From Marinithermus hydrothermalis DSM 14884 (GTDB lineage Bacteria; Deinococcota; Deinococci; Deinococcales; Marinithermaceae): a stretch of DNA of 64,000 nucleotides. Made by a program: the position numbers and the translations under genes. Positions 34,275 through 41,980 of this stretch are shown here, piece after piece. Position 1 is the first letter of the stretch, and the number at the start of each line of letters is the position of its first letter. A model generated the notes under the pieces. That model made no database searches and had not been told where the DNA came from. It worked only from the letters and a program-made list of their open reading frames with translations. The stretch lies in the NCBI RefSeq assembly GCF_000195335.1, contig NC_015387.1, positions 1,976,001-2,040,000 of the forward strand, read 5' to 3'.

Positions 34275-35607
34275 TCCCGCCTCCTCCTAACCCGGACGCG
34301 GCCTCCACGAACCGCTCGGCCGCCTCCGGCGCAGCGGGCAGGTAAAGGTGCACGTAGCTCGCCAGCACCCGCCCGTCGGTGTACCCTTCCACCACCGTGC
34401 CGCCCACCTGCCGCCAGGCCGGGCGGGGCGTGGGGGGGCGGGTGGAGTAGTGGAACTCGTGCCCCTTAAGACGCCAGCCCCGCCGGGCCAGGGGGGAGTC
34501 CGCTAGGGCCTCGACCGCGCGGTACCCCAGCACGGGCCGGGCCTGCATCGTCGCCGCGCCTGGGACCAGGCCCACCATGGGGAACGCGCCCTCCGGGGTC
34601 ACGAGGGCTTCCGAGAGGTACATCAGCCCGCCGCACTCCGCGTAGATGGGGCCCTTGAAGTGACGAATCGCGGCGCGCATCCCGCGGTTCGCGCTGAGTT
34701 CGCGCGCGAAACGCTCGGGGTACCCCCCGCCCAACCAAAGCGCCCCCACGCCTGGGGGCGGTTCGGGGTCCGTCAAGGGACTGAACGGCACGAGTTCCGC
34801 GCCCAGCTGCTCCAAAACCTCGAGGACCTCCGGGTAGTAAAACCCAAACGCCGCGTCCCGCGCGATCCCGATGCGCGCCCGCGGCGCACGCCGCTGGGTG
34901 GGCAGGCGGTGGGGCGGCGCGGGCAAGGGCGAAGCGGCGCGGGCCAGGCGCAGCAGGCCCTCGAGGTCCAGCGTCCGGGCGGCCCGCACGAGCCGGTCCC
35001 GCTCGAGCCGCGCCTCTCCCGCGAGCACGAGGCCCAGGTGCCGCTCGGGCAGCTCGAGGCCCGCCCCTCGCGGCAGGTACCCGAGCCAGGGGATCCCCGC
35101 GGCCTCGAGGGCCTCGGCGAGGAGGGCCGCGTGCCGCTCGCCCCCCACGCGGTTCGCGATCACCCCGGCCAGCCAAACCTCCGGGTCGTGGTCGCGGAAG
35201 CCGCGGGCCAACGCGGCCACCGAACCGGCCATGGCCGCGGCGTCCACCACGAGCACCACCGGGGCCCGCAAGAGCTTCGCGACCTGCGCGGTGGAAGCGA
35301 CGCGGCCCACGGCGTCCGCCCCGTCGAACAAGCCCATCACCCCCTCGATCAGGGCGAGGTCCGCGCCAAGCGCGCCGCGACGGAAGACCTCGAGCAGCTC
35401 GGGCTCCTCGAGGAAGAACCCGTCCAGGGTGCGCGCGGTGCGGCCCGCGGCGGCCGTGAGGTGCGTGGGGTCGATATAGTCCGGCCCGACCTTGTAGGGC
35501 TGGACCGCAAGGCCCATGGAAGTGAACGCCGCGGCGAGGACCGCGCTCACGGTGGTCTTTCCGGCCCCGGAGTGCGGCGCGGCGATCACAAGGCACGCTA
35601 GCGGCAT
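34261..35607 (-). CDS. cobB: Cobyrinic acid a,c-diamide synthase
   Basis: 448 residues: N-terminal ATP-binding domain with IAAPHSGAGKTT and VGPDYIDPTHL, and a C-terminal triad glutaminase domain with Cys in YAECGGLMYLSEAL and His in LKGHEFHYS. It converts cobyrinic acid to the a,c-diamide using Gln and ATP. Its presence means the operon handles corrin precursors upstream of cobinamide as well as salvage. Confidence 0.93.
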   Translation of the reverse strand: MPLACLVIAAPHSGAGKTTVSAVLAAAFTSMGLAVQPYKVGPDYIDPTHLTAAAGRTARTLDGFFLEEPELLEVFRRGALGADLALIEGVMGLFDGADAVGRVASTAQVAKLLRAPVVLVVDAAAMAGSVAALARGFRDHDPEVWLAGVIANRVGGERHAALLAEALEAAGIPWLGYLPRGAGLELPERHLGLVLAGEARLERDRLVRAARTLDLEGLLRLARAASPLPAPPHRLPTQRRAPRARIGIARDAAFGFYYPEVLEVLEQLGAELVPFSPLTDPEPPPGVGALWLGGGYPERFARELSANRGMRAAIRHFKGPIYAECGGLMYLSEALVTPEGAFPMVGLVPGAATMQARPVLGYRAVEALADSPLARRGWRLKGHEFHYSTRPPTPRPAWRQVGGTVVEGYTDGRVLASYVHLYLPAAPEAAERFVEAASGLGGGGNANP

Positions 35608-35616
35608 CCCCCCTCC

Positions 35617-35970
35617 CTAGCCTTCGCCCCGAGCGTCCTCCACCCAGGCGTAGTACGGCGTGCTCACGTACTCCGGGGGGCCCTCGAGGTACAGGGCCAC
35701 GCCCGGAAGCCAGACCGCGCCCTCGCGCCACTCGAACTCCAGGGGGTCCGCGGGTGTGGTGTACACCACGGCCTCCCGGGGCGGCAGGCCGTGGCGCATG
35801 AGGAGCGGGTGGTACCGGTTCCGCTGCATCCGGTGGCAGGCCCGCACGCCGCGAGCCTTCACGACCACCACGTACCGCGCGAGCCGCGGCCCGTCCTGCG
35901 TCACGAGCCGGCGCACCTCCCCGAGGTCCAGCACGAGCAGTTCCTTCGTCGCGCGCAAGCTCTCGCGCAC
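35617..35970 (-). CDS. Conserved-looking protein of unknown function in the cobalamin operon
   Basis: 117 residues from GTG 35968-35970 with GGAGG five bases before; a GTG at 35974-35976 overlapping the btuD stop is an alternative. Features include a basic middle (KARGVRACHRMQRNRYHP) and an aromatic C-terminus (STPYYAWVEDARGEG). No signal peptide or membrane helix. I do not recognise the family. Its place between btuD and cobB in one operon suggests a role in corrinoid handling. Confidence 0.65.
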   Translation of the reverse strand: MRESLRATKELLVLDLGEVRRLVTQDGPRLARYVVVVKARGVRACHRMQRNRYHPLLMRHGLPPREAVVYTTPADPLEFEWREGAVWLPGVALYLEGPPEYVSTPYYAWVEDARGEG

Positions 35971-35972
35971 CG

Positions 35973-36749
35973 TCACCTCCAGCGCGGCAGCACCACGGCC
36001 TCGCCCTCCGCGGTGCGGCGCACCCACACGTCCCGCCCGTAGATCGCCTCGAGCGCCCCTCCTGAAAGCACCGCGTCCGCCGGTCCCTCGGCCACCACCC
36101 GCCCCCCGGCGAGGAGGGCGGCGCGGTCCGCGGCCAGGGCGTGGTTCGGGTCGTGCAGCACCGTGAGCACCCCCACGCCTTCCGCTACGAGCCGTCGCAA
36201 CAAGCGCAGCAAGGCCGCCTGGTGGTGCAGGTCCAGGTGGCTCGTGGGCTCGTCCAAGAGCAGGTAGCGGGGCCGGGCGGCGAGCGCCCGCGCGAGCAGG
36301 ACCCGCTGCCGCTCCCCCCCGGAGAGCGTGCCGAGGGGCCGGTCCGCGAGGGGCAGGGCCTCGGTGACCTCGAGGGCCCACGCGACCGCCCGGCGGTCCT
36401 CCGGGGTTTCCCGGCCTAGGAGGCCCATGTGCGGGATCCGCCCGAGCCCCACGACCTCGCGCGCGCTCATGCCCGCGGGGTACGGGCCGTTCTGCGGTAG
36501 GTACGCGAGGCGCTGGCCCCGCGCGCGGGGTGGGTAGGCCGCGAGGGGCCGTCCGTCCAGCCGCACCCGGCCCGCCCTGGGGCGGAGCAACCCCGCCAGC
36601 AGGTTCAGCAGGGTGGACTTGCCCGAGCCGTTCGGCCCCAACAGCGCGAGCCACTCGCCGGGCCGGAGCTCGAGGTCCACCCCCAACAGGACCTCGGCGC
36701 GGCCGTACCCGAACCGCACTTGTTCCGCGCGGAGGCTAGGCCCGTCCAC
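35973..36749 (-). CDS. btuD: Cobalamin ABC transporter ATP-binding protein
   Basis: 258 residues. Walker A GPNGSGKST, signature TLSGGERQRVLLARAL and Walker B YLLLDEPTSHLDLHHQ are all present, with a D-loop and the switch His in VLHDPNHAL. It is of the FecE/BtuD class and powers the permease encoded just upstream, with which it overlaps by 14 bases. Substrate is inferred from the riboswitch and cob genes. Confidence 0.93.
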   Translation of the reverse strand: MDGPSLRAEQVRFGYGRAEVLLGVDLELRPGEWLALLGPNGSGKSTLLNLLAGLLRPRAGRVRLDGRPLAAYPPRARGQRLAYLPQNGPYPAGMSAREVVGLGRIPHMGLLGRETPEDRRAVAWALEVTEALPLADRPLGTLSGGERQRVLLARALAARPRYLLLDEPTSHLDLHHQAALLRLLRRLVAEGVGVLTVLHDPNHALAADRAALLAGGRVVAEGPADAVLSGGALEAIYGRDVWVRRTAEGEAVVLPRWR

Positions 36750-37749
36750 GCTGCCTCCTCAGCAGGTAAAGGAAGAACGGTCCGCCCAGTAGGGTCGTGA
36801 CCACCCCGACCGGCAGCTCGGCGGGCCGCACGAGGGTGCGGGCGATAAGGTCCGCCAGGACGAGGAGGACCGCTCCACCCAGGGCGGAGGCCGGGAGGAG
36901 GTACCGGTGGTCCTCCCCCACCAGCCGCCGGAGGGTGTGGGGCACGACGAGGCCCACGAACCCGATGATGCCCGCCTGGGCGACCGCGGCGGCGGTGGCG
37001 AGGGTCGCCGCGGCGATCAGGAGGAGCTTGAGGACCTCCAGGGGCAGCCCTAGGGTCTTCGCGACCGCCTCACCGAGCTGCATCGCGTTCAGCGCCCGCC
37101 CGAGGAGGAACAAGGGCGGCAGCGCCACGAGGAGGTACGCCCCCACCTGGCGCACCCCGTCCCACCCGGCGAAGGCCAGGTTCCCCAGGGTGTAAGCGAA
37201 GACCGCGCGCACCCGGTCGGCGTCCCACATCATGAGGAAGGTGGTGAGCCCGATCAGGATCGAGCCCACCACCACCCCCGCGAGGATCAGGTCGTGCGTG
37301 CGGGCCACGCCGCCCGCGAGCACCAGGGCCGTACCGACCGCGCCAAGCGCCCCCACGAACGCCATGAGCGGCACCAGCTGCGGCCAGGCGGTGGCCACCT
37401 GGTGCGCGTACGCGGAGGCGAGGCTCCCGGAGAGCACCAGGGCTACCGTCGCCCCGAACGCCGCGCCGGAGGCCGCCCCCATCAAGAAGGGATCCGCAAG
37501 CGGGTTGCGGAACAACCCCTGGTACGCCGCGCCGCTCACCCCGAGGGCCGCGCCCACCAGCATCCCCAAGAGCACCCGCGGCAGGCGGATCTCCCACACG
37601 ATGGGGTTCGGTTCCTGCCCCCGAACGCCCGCCCAGAGCGCGCCGAGCACCTCACCGGGTGTAAGGGGCACCGCGCCCACCCCCACGCCCAACACGAGGG
37701 CCAGGAGCAAAAGCCCCCCTAAGGCGAGGAAGACGAGCAGGCGCGGCAT
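36736..37749 (-). CDS. btuC: Cobalamin ABC transporter permease, FecCD family
   Basis: 337 residues with about ten hydrophobic helices. Family segments include GEVLGALWAG, PRVLLGMLVGAALGVSGAAYQGLFRNPLADP (split motif of FecCD permeases) and FVGLVVPHTLRRLVG near the C-terminus, the coupling region for the ATPase. Lies between btuF and btuD in the operon. Confidence 0.93.
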   Translation of the reverse strand: MPRLLVFLALGGLLLLALVLGVGVGAVPLTPGEVLGALWAGVRGQEPNPIVWEIRLPRVLLGMLVGAALGVSGAAYQGLFRNPLADPFLMGAASGAAFGATVALVLSGSLASAYAHQVATAWPQLVPLMAFVGALGAVGTALVLAGGVARTHDLILAGVVVGSILIGLTTFLMMWDADRVRAVFAYTLGNLAFAGWDGVRQVGAYLLVALPPLFLLGRALNAMQLGEAVAKTLGLPLEVLKLLLIAAATLATAAAVAQAGIIGFVGLVVPHTLRRLVGEDHRYLLPASALGGAVLLVLADLIARTLVRPAELPVGVVTTLLGGPFFLYLLRRQRGRA

Positions 37750-37764
37750 CCCGAATCCCGCCCG

Positions 37765-38649
37765 TTACTCCAGGTCCAGGTCGGGGTGCAGGCAGCCGAT
37801 CAGGACCTTAAGCCCCTCCGCGACGCGCGGCCCCGGCCGGTGAATGAGGTCGGTCTGATCGCGCGTGAGCTCGCACACCCGGCCGTTCCGCAAGGCCTTG
37901 AGTTCCGCCCACCCGGGGCGCTCCGCGAGCGAAGCGCGCGTCACGCCGAACGGCGCGTCCCCCAGCACGATCACCTCCGGGTCCTTCGCCACCACGAGCT
38001 CCGGGCTGATCTTGGGGAAAAGCCCCAGCTCGGCGGGAATGATGTTCTCCCCGCCGGCCTTCTCGATCAGGGTGTGGATGAACGAGCCCGGCCCCACGGT
38101 GTACGGGGTCGCGTCGATCTCGTAGTAGACCGTGGGTTTCGCGCCGGCCTTCGCCGCCACGGACTCGAGCGCGAACACGTCCCGCTGGATCCGCGCGATG
38201 AGGGCTTCGGCCTGCGCCTCGCGGTTCACGAGCTGCCCGAGTTCGCGCGCGGTTTTGAAGATGTCCTCGAAGGTCTCGGTGTTCACCGCGTACGCGGTGA
38301 TCCCGATTTGCTCGAGGGTTTCGGTGAGTTTACCGAAGCGGGAGGTGATCACCAGGTCGGGCTTTAGGGAGGCGATGAGTTCGATGTTAGGGTCGTACAA
38401 ACCCCCGGCTTTGGGTTTGTCCTGGACTTCCTCCGGCCAGTTGGAGAAACTGTCGGTCGCGACGATCTTGTCGCACGCGCCGATCGCGCAGAGCGTCTCG
38501 GTGGCTGAGGGGAGCATCACCACGATGCGTTGGGGTTCCGCCTCGAGGGTGACCGTGCGCCCTAGCGCGTCGGTGGCGCGGAGCGGGTACTCCGTGGCCA
38601 GCGCGAAAGCCAGTACGAAGCCAACCAGTAGCGTGAGGATGCGTTTCAT
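37765..38649 (-). CDS. btuF: Cobalamin-binding periplasmic protein
   Basis: 294 residues from ATG 38647-38649, with GGAGG eight bases upstream. A signal peptide (about 1-18, ending AFALA) precedes a class III binding-protein fold: LGRTVTLEAEPQRIVVMLPSATE is typical of BtuF/FhuD proteins. No lipobox. First gene after the riboswitch, so it is directly under B12 control. A longer upstream frame lies inside the riboswitch leader. Confidence 0.9.
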   Translation of the reverse strand: MKRILTLLVGFVLAFALATEYPLRATDALGRTVTLEAEPQRIVVMLPSATETLCAIGACDKIVATDSFSNWPEEVQDKPKAGGLYDPNIELIASLKPDLVITSRFGKLTETLEQIGITAYAVNTETFEDIFKTARELGQLVNREAQAEALIARIQRDVFALESVAAKAGAKPTVYYEIDATPYTVGPGSFIHTLIEKAGGENIIPAELGLFPKISPELVVAKDPEVIVLGDAPFGVTRASLAERPGWAELKALRNGRVCELTRDQTDLIHRPGPRVAEGLKVLIGCLHPDLDLE

Positions 38650-38705
38650 TCTCTCCACCTCCGTCTCGCCCCGGCCCTGCGTGCGGGAGGTGGGGCACAT
38701 GGAAT

Positions 38706-38725
38706 CCCCTGCCGGGAGGCAGGGG
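38706..38725 (-). promoter_or_regulatory. Hairpin in the riboswitch expression platform
   Basis: Perfect 8-bp stem (CCCCTGCC with GGCAGGGG) and a four-base loop, between the aptamer and the btuF start. No T-run follows, so control may be at translation or by a more complex switch. Confidence 0.5.
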
Positions 38726-38789
38726 TAGTATGCATGCACTATCCCCAGTCTCCCCCTTCCGCGAGAGGCGCCCCCTTGGGGTCGGGGGG

Positions 38790-38930
38790 CTCCCCTGGCA
38801 GGTATTCGGGCTTCCAGGCAGTGACGCTAAGCTTCGACGGTTCGCCTGGTTACCGTTGCGGGACAGCGCCGGACTTTCACCGGACTTCCCCACTTTAAGC
38901 CTGGACTACGCGCCCAGGCACCAGGGGCCT
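38790..38930 (-). promoter_or_regulatory. Cobalamin riboswitch aptamer
   Basis: The minus strand carries the family's conserved blocks in order: GTCCGGTGAAAGTCCGGCGC, then CCCGCAACGGTAACC, then a B12-box-like CACTGCCTGGAAGCCCGA followed by ATACCTGCC. Closing helix P1 pairs CCCCTGG (near 38927) with CCAGGGG (near 38792). It sits about 140 bases before btuF and should turn the whole btu-cob operon down when adenosylcobalamin is plentiful. Confidence 0.93.
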
Positions 38931-39059
38931 CAAGGCCGGGTTGTGGCCCTGAAGCGGGCCTAGGCTCAGGCTAGCACCCCCTTAGGGAGAACGCAAGCTG
39001 CGCGGGGTCATGTAAAAAACTCGGTTGAGTAAGAGGGGAGCCCTTAGTCTGGTTCTGCC

Positions 39060-40131
39060 ATGAAGCCGACTGAGGACTCCCCGAGCTCCATCGTACCCTG
39101 TCCCCACTGCGGAGCCACCCGTGAGGAGAGCGGGGGCTACCGCAGACGCAAGCTGCGCACCTTTCGGGGCATCCAGGAAGTCAGAGTCAAACGGATCCGC
39201 TGCGCCCAATGCAAGCGCCAGAAACGAGCTCTCTACCCGGAGGACTGCCCTAGAAGCCGCTGGTACGCGATCTCCATCCAGGAGCACTTCCTCATCCTCG
39301 CAAGCCATCGCGCCCCTGAAAGCGTCCAAAACGATCTCGCCAAGAACCTGGGCTTCCCCCTCACCCGTCCCACCCGCCTCCGCTGGCTCAGGTCCGCGGG
39401 GGCCAGGGCCAAACGGCTCCTTCAGCGGGAGAACCGTCTTCTCCGAGGGCGGGTGTACTGGGGGAGTGTGGATGAATGGGCCTTTGGCCGGGGCCCCAAG
39501 GGGTACGGGTACCTTTACTTTGAGGCTTGGACGGGTTGCCCGCTGTGGGGAGACCTTGGCCATCGGCGGCGTTACGAGCGGGTGCGGGAGCTCCTTTGGA
39601 GGTTACCTCCAAGGCTGGGGGTGGTTTCGGACGGGGCGCAGGAGGTAGGGGAGGCGTTGGGCTGGTTGGGGCGGAGGCTGCTTTGGGCCCGGTGCGCTTT
39701 CCACCTGATGCGGGAGGTACGGGCCAAGGTGGACCGGAAGGCGGTGGGGGGAGATACGGGAGGGTCTGAGGGTGCTGCGGGGGCTTGGGCCTGGGGAGAG
39801 GGAGGCGTTCTTTTGGAAGGAGCTTCTGCCCCGGTGGGGTAAGACCTTGGAGGGCTGGGTGCGGGCTTGGGAGGGGTTGCAGGAGGCTTGGGGGGCCGAG
39901 GTACCGCCTCCTTGGACAAACAACGTGGCGGAGGTAGGGCATGGGCGATTGTGGCGGCGGCGCAGGCGGAGGGTGTTGCGGAGCCTGGAGGTGGGGGAAT
40001 CCTGGTTGATGGTGGGGCTTTACCGGATGCGGCATCGGCGGATTGGGGAAAAGAGCCCCTGGGAAAGGCTTACGGGAACTCTTTCCCCAGAGTGCTGGTG
40101 GAGGCCCCTGGTGGGGAGGATAAAAGGGTCA
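39060..40131 (+). pseudogene. ISL3-like transposase, frameshifted and cut by the inner element
   Basis: The first frame runs from ATG 39060 to 39842. It has an N-terminal zinc ribbon (CPHCGA, CAQCKR) and two catalytic Asp regions (GSVDEWAFGRG, VVSDGAQEV). Coherent sequence then moves to the +1 frame at a run of six G (39746-39751) and continues as EIREGLRVLRG to the region NNVAEVGHGRLWRRRR, which carries the Glu. The C-terminus is cut at about 40131 by the inner insertion. Transcriptional slippage at the G-run could in principle join the frames. Confidence 0.75.
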
Positions 40132-40132
40132 A

Positions 40133-41326
40133 CTCAAAACTTGCACCTCCCGCATATCCCGCATAAACCTTCACCCCCTCCCCCCGGCGGCCAGAGACCC
40201 AGGGCATAGAGCTCCCGCAGGGCGACCTGCACCACGAGCTCAGGCAAGAGAACCCGCGCCGCCCGCTCCCTGGCCTCCCGCCAGCTTCCTTCCCCCTCCA
40301 TGCCCACCCAGTGGGCCAACAGGTAGGCCAGAAGGGAAAGCACCAGAAAACGGTGCACCCCCAAAGCCGTCCGCTGCCCAAACTGCCCCAGGGAGAACTC
40401 GCTTTTCGCGGCGCGGAAGAAGTGCTCTATGGCAAACCGCCTCTTTCCCCAAGTGAGCGCCGTCCGGGGCGTGGCGGGAAAGGTGGCCACCACGTACCGC
40501 CACTCCCAGCCCCCTTGGGGCAGGGGGTAGCGGTACCAGGCCACCCAGACCGGGAAGGAAAGCCCCCAAAGGTAGACCCCGGCTCCCCTGCCGCCTGAGG
40601 TCCCCAAGCCTCCCCCCTTCCCGCAGCCTCCGGTCCCGCCGCATCCCCACCACCGCTTCAAAACCCAACCGCTTCACCCCGAAAAGGAACCAGGTGGTGC
40701 CAAAGGCCGCATCCGCGGCCACCCGTATCCGGAAGGCCCGGCGCATCCAGGGGGGCAGAGAGGCCAGGAGGCTTAGGGCCAGGCGGGAGAGGGCCTTCTC
40801 CCCCTTGCCCCGCCAGAGGCGGTAGGCCCAAGGGATGCGGAGGTCTCCGGTAGACGAGGTAGAGGACCACCAGATGGAGTCCCCACTTGCCGTGAAAAAA
40901 GGAGAGGGGCAGGGCCTGGAAACGGCCCCGCTTCTCCAGAGTGACTAGGTCCAGGACCACCAGGAGACGGGGCTTGGGGCCTTTTTTCTTTCTGGCCCGG
41001 TCCAGGGCTTTCTCGGCCTCTTTTCTTGCCAGGCGGATGAGAGCGCGGGTGGGCCAGGGGTAGCGGTTGAGGAAGCGAGAGAGGGCGGAGGGGGACTTGA
41101 CCTGGCTGTGCTGGGGTCTGGCCTTGCCGTGGCCGTGGAGGAGGAGCAAGAGCAGGGCCTTGAGGGATTCCTGGAGGTGGGGGCTTGGCAAAAGGGCCAG
41201 GAGGGTCCAAAGTAGGGACAGGGCCGCTTGGGTCATGGCACCCGTCATCAGACGGGAAACCAGCGGCCCCTTTCAAGTGGTCCTGGCGCATAGGTATCCC
41301 CAGGGTGCATAAGTGCAAGTTTTGAG
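40133..41326 (-). mobile_element. IS4-superfamily (IS701-like) element nested in the ISL3-like element
   Basis: Ends are 14-bp inverted repeats, CTCAAAACTTGCAC at 40133-40146 and GTGCAAGTTTTGAG at 41313-41326, flanked by TCAA at 40129-40132 and 41327-41330. A 4-bp target duplication fits IS701. Length is 1194 bp. It landed just inside the right end of the outer element, which joins up perfectly if it is removed. Confidence 0.78.
40134..41248 (-). pseudogene. DDE transposase with two frameshifts
   Basis: From ATG 41246-41248 the frame is coherent through LLVVLDLVTLEKRGRF (first Asp) and FFHGKWGLHLVVLYL, then shifts. A second frame carries AFRIRVAADAAFGTTWFLFG (second Asp). A third frame, from about 40600, carries RFAIEHFFRAAKSEFSLGQF (catalytic Glu region). 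Together they make one IS4-superfamily transposase of about 370 residues that cannot be made intact without frameshifting, so the element is probably dead. Confidence 0.75.
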
Positions 41327-41498
41327 TCAACCGACTTTTTTACATGAGTCGCTGCGCGCCTAGACTTGCGCGTTTGGGGGGTGAGGGTTGTATGATTATG
41401 TGCAGCGAGGGGGAGGTTTTCCCGGTCGGACCTTGAAAACACGGGCTTTGGCGTCAGGGATGGGATTAACGCGATATTACACTCCCTGCTAATTCCGA

Positions 41499-41528
41499 GT
41501 TATCCACAGGGAATTGCCTGTGGATAAC
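41499..41528. other. Perfect palindrome of two DnaA boxes
   Basis: GTTATCCACAGG and CCTGTGGATAAC, 12-base arms around GAATTG. Each arm holds a consensus DnaA box TTATCCACA in inverted orientation. No further boxes, dnaA or dnaN genes were seen, so this is not by itself an origin. The stretch 41359-41588 otherwise contains no gene. Confidence 0.7.
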
Positions 41529-41588
41529 TGGGGGGTGTCCAAAACGCCCTCAAAAACCCCGTCCAGGACGGACCTCCGAAACGGCAGA

Positions 41589-41705
41589 GTTGCAAAAAGG
41601 TCAGCCTCGTAAGGGGATTGCAACTCGCCGGGGTTCGCCGCGGCGACGACGCGGCCCTCGTAGTGGAAGGTTGCAAAAAGGTCAGCCTCGTAAGGGGATT
41701 ACCAC
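41589..41705 (+). CRISPR. Orphan two-repeat CRISPR with one spacer
   Basis: 36-bp repeats at 41589-41624 and 41670-41705, beginning GTTGCAAAAAGGTCAGCCTC and continuing GTAAGGGGATTGCAAC. The second differs at two positions in its last five bases, typical of a terminal repeat. One 45-base spacer lies between them. The repeat shares GTTGCAA, GTCAGCCTCGTA and GGATTG with Thermus repeats. No cas gene is in the window. Confidence 0.75.
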
Positions 41706-41744
41706 CTACCCCACGAGAACCCCCCAGGCATTCCCCCCAAGCAC

Positions 41745-41773
41745 TTGACAAGAAAAGCCCAAGTGCCTAATAT
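41745..41773 (+). promoter_or_regulatory. Promoter of tRNA-Leu
   Basis: TTGACA (41745-41750), 17-base spacer, TAATAT (41768-41773), 18 bases before the mature tRNA. Confidence 0.85.
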
Positions 41774-41791
41774 AGCCTTGCGCGTCGGTAC

Positions 41792-41879
41792 GCCGGGATG
41801 GCGGAATTGGTAGACGCGCTAGCTTGAGGGGCTAGTGGCCGCTAAGGCCGTAGGGGTTCAAGTCCCCTTCCCGGCACCA
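41792..41879 (+). tRNA. tRNA-Leu, anticodon GAG
   Basis: 88 bases including encoded CCA. Acceptor stem GCCGGGA pairs with TCCCGGC. Anticodon stem CTAGC/GCTAG encloses loop TTGAGGG with GAG at positions 34-36, reading CTC and CTT. A long variable arm (TGGCCGCTAAGGCC) and T-arm GGGGTTCAAGTCCCC confirm a class II tRNA. Confidence 0.97.
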
Positions 41880-41885
41880 AAACAC

Positions 41886-41904
41886 CCCCCCCAACCAGGG
41901 GGGG
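41886..41904 (+). terminator. Terminator of tRNA-Leu
   Basis: Seven C and seven G around AACCA, followed by TT. Confidence 0.55.
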
Positions 41905-41945
41905 TTACGCATTTCAATTCCCGCCCAGACCACAATTCCCCGTGC

Positions 41946-41951
41946 TAGAAT
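41946..41951 (+). promoter_or_regulatory. -10 box of rel
   Basis: Extended -10 TGCTAGAAT ends at 41951, about 30 bases before the rel start; no -35 box is evident. Confidence 0.45.
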
Positions 41952-41980
41952 AAAAGTAGCTTTTTCATTTTTCCGCGATC

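Larger units (their letters stand above)
39005..41350 (+). mobile_element. ISL3-like insertion sequence, interrupted by a second element
   Basis: Inverted ends of about 26 bases (shared core TCATGTAAAAAA then TCGGTTGA) lie at 39005-39030 and 41325-41350. They are flanked by an 8-bp direct repeat GCTGCGCG at 38997-39004 and 41351-41358, a target duplication of ISL3 size. Removing the inner element leaves about 1148 bp. The insertion lies upstream of the riboswitch, without disrupting a recognisable gene. Confidence 0.8.

Noticed and set aside
41359..41588. Chromosomal origin of replication
   Set aside because: Only two DnaA boxes, no dnaA/dnaN, and no AT-rich unwinding stretch were seen.
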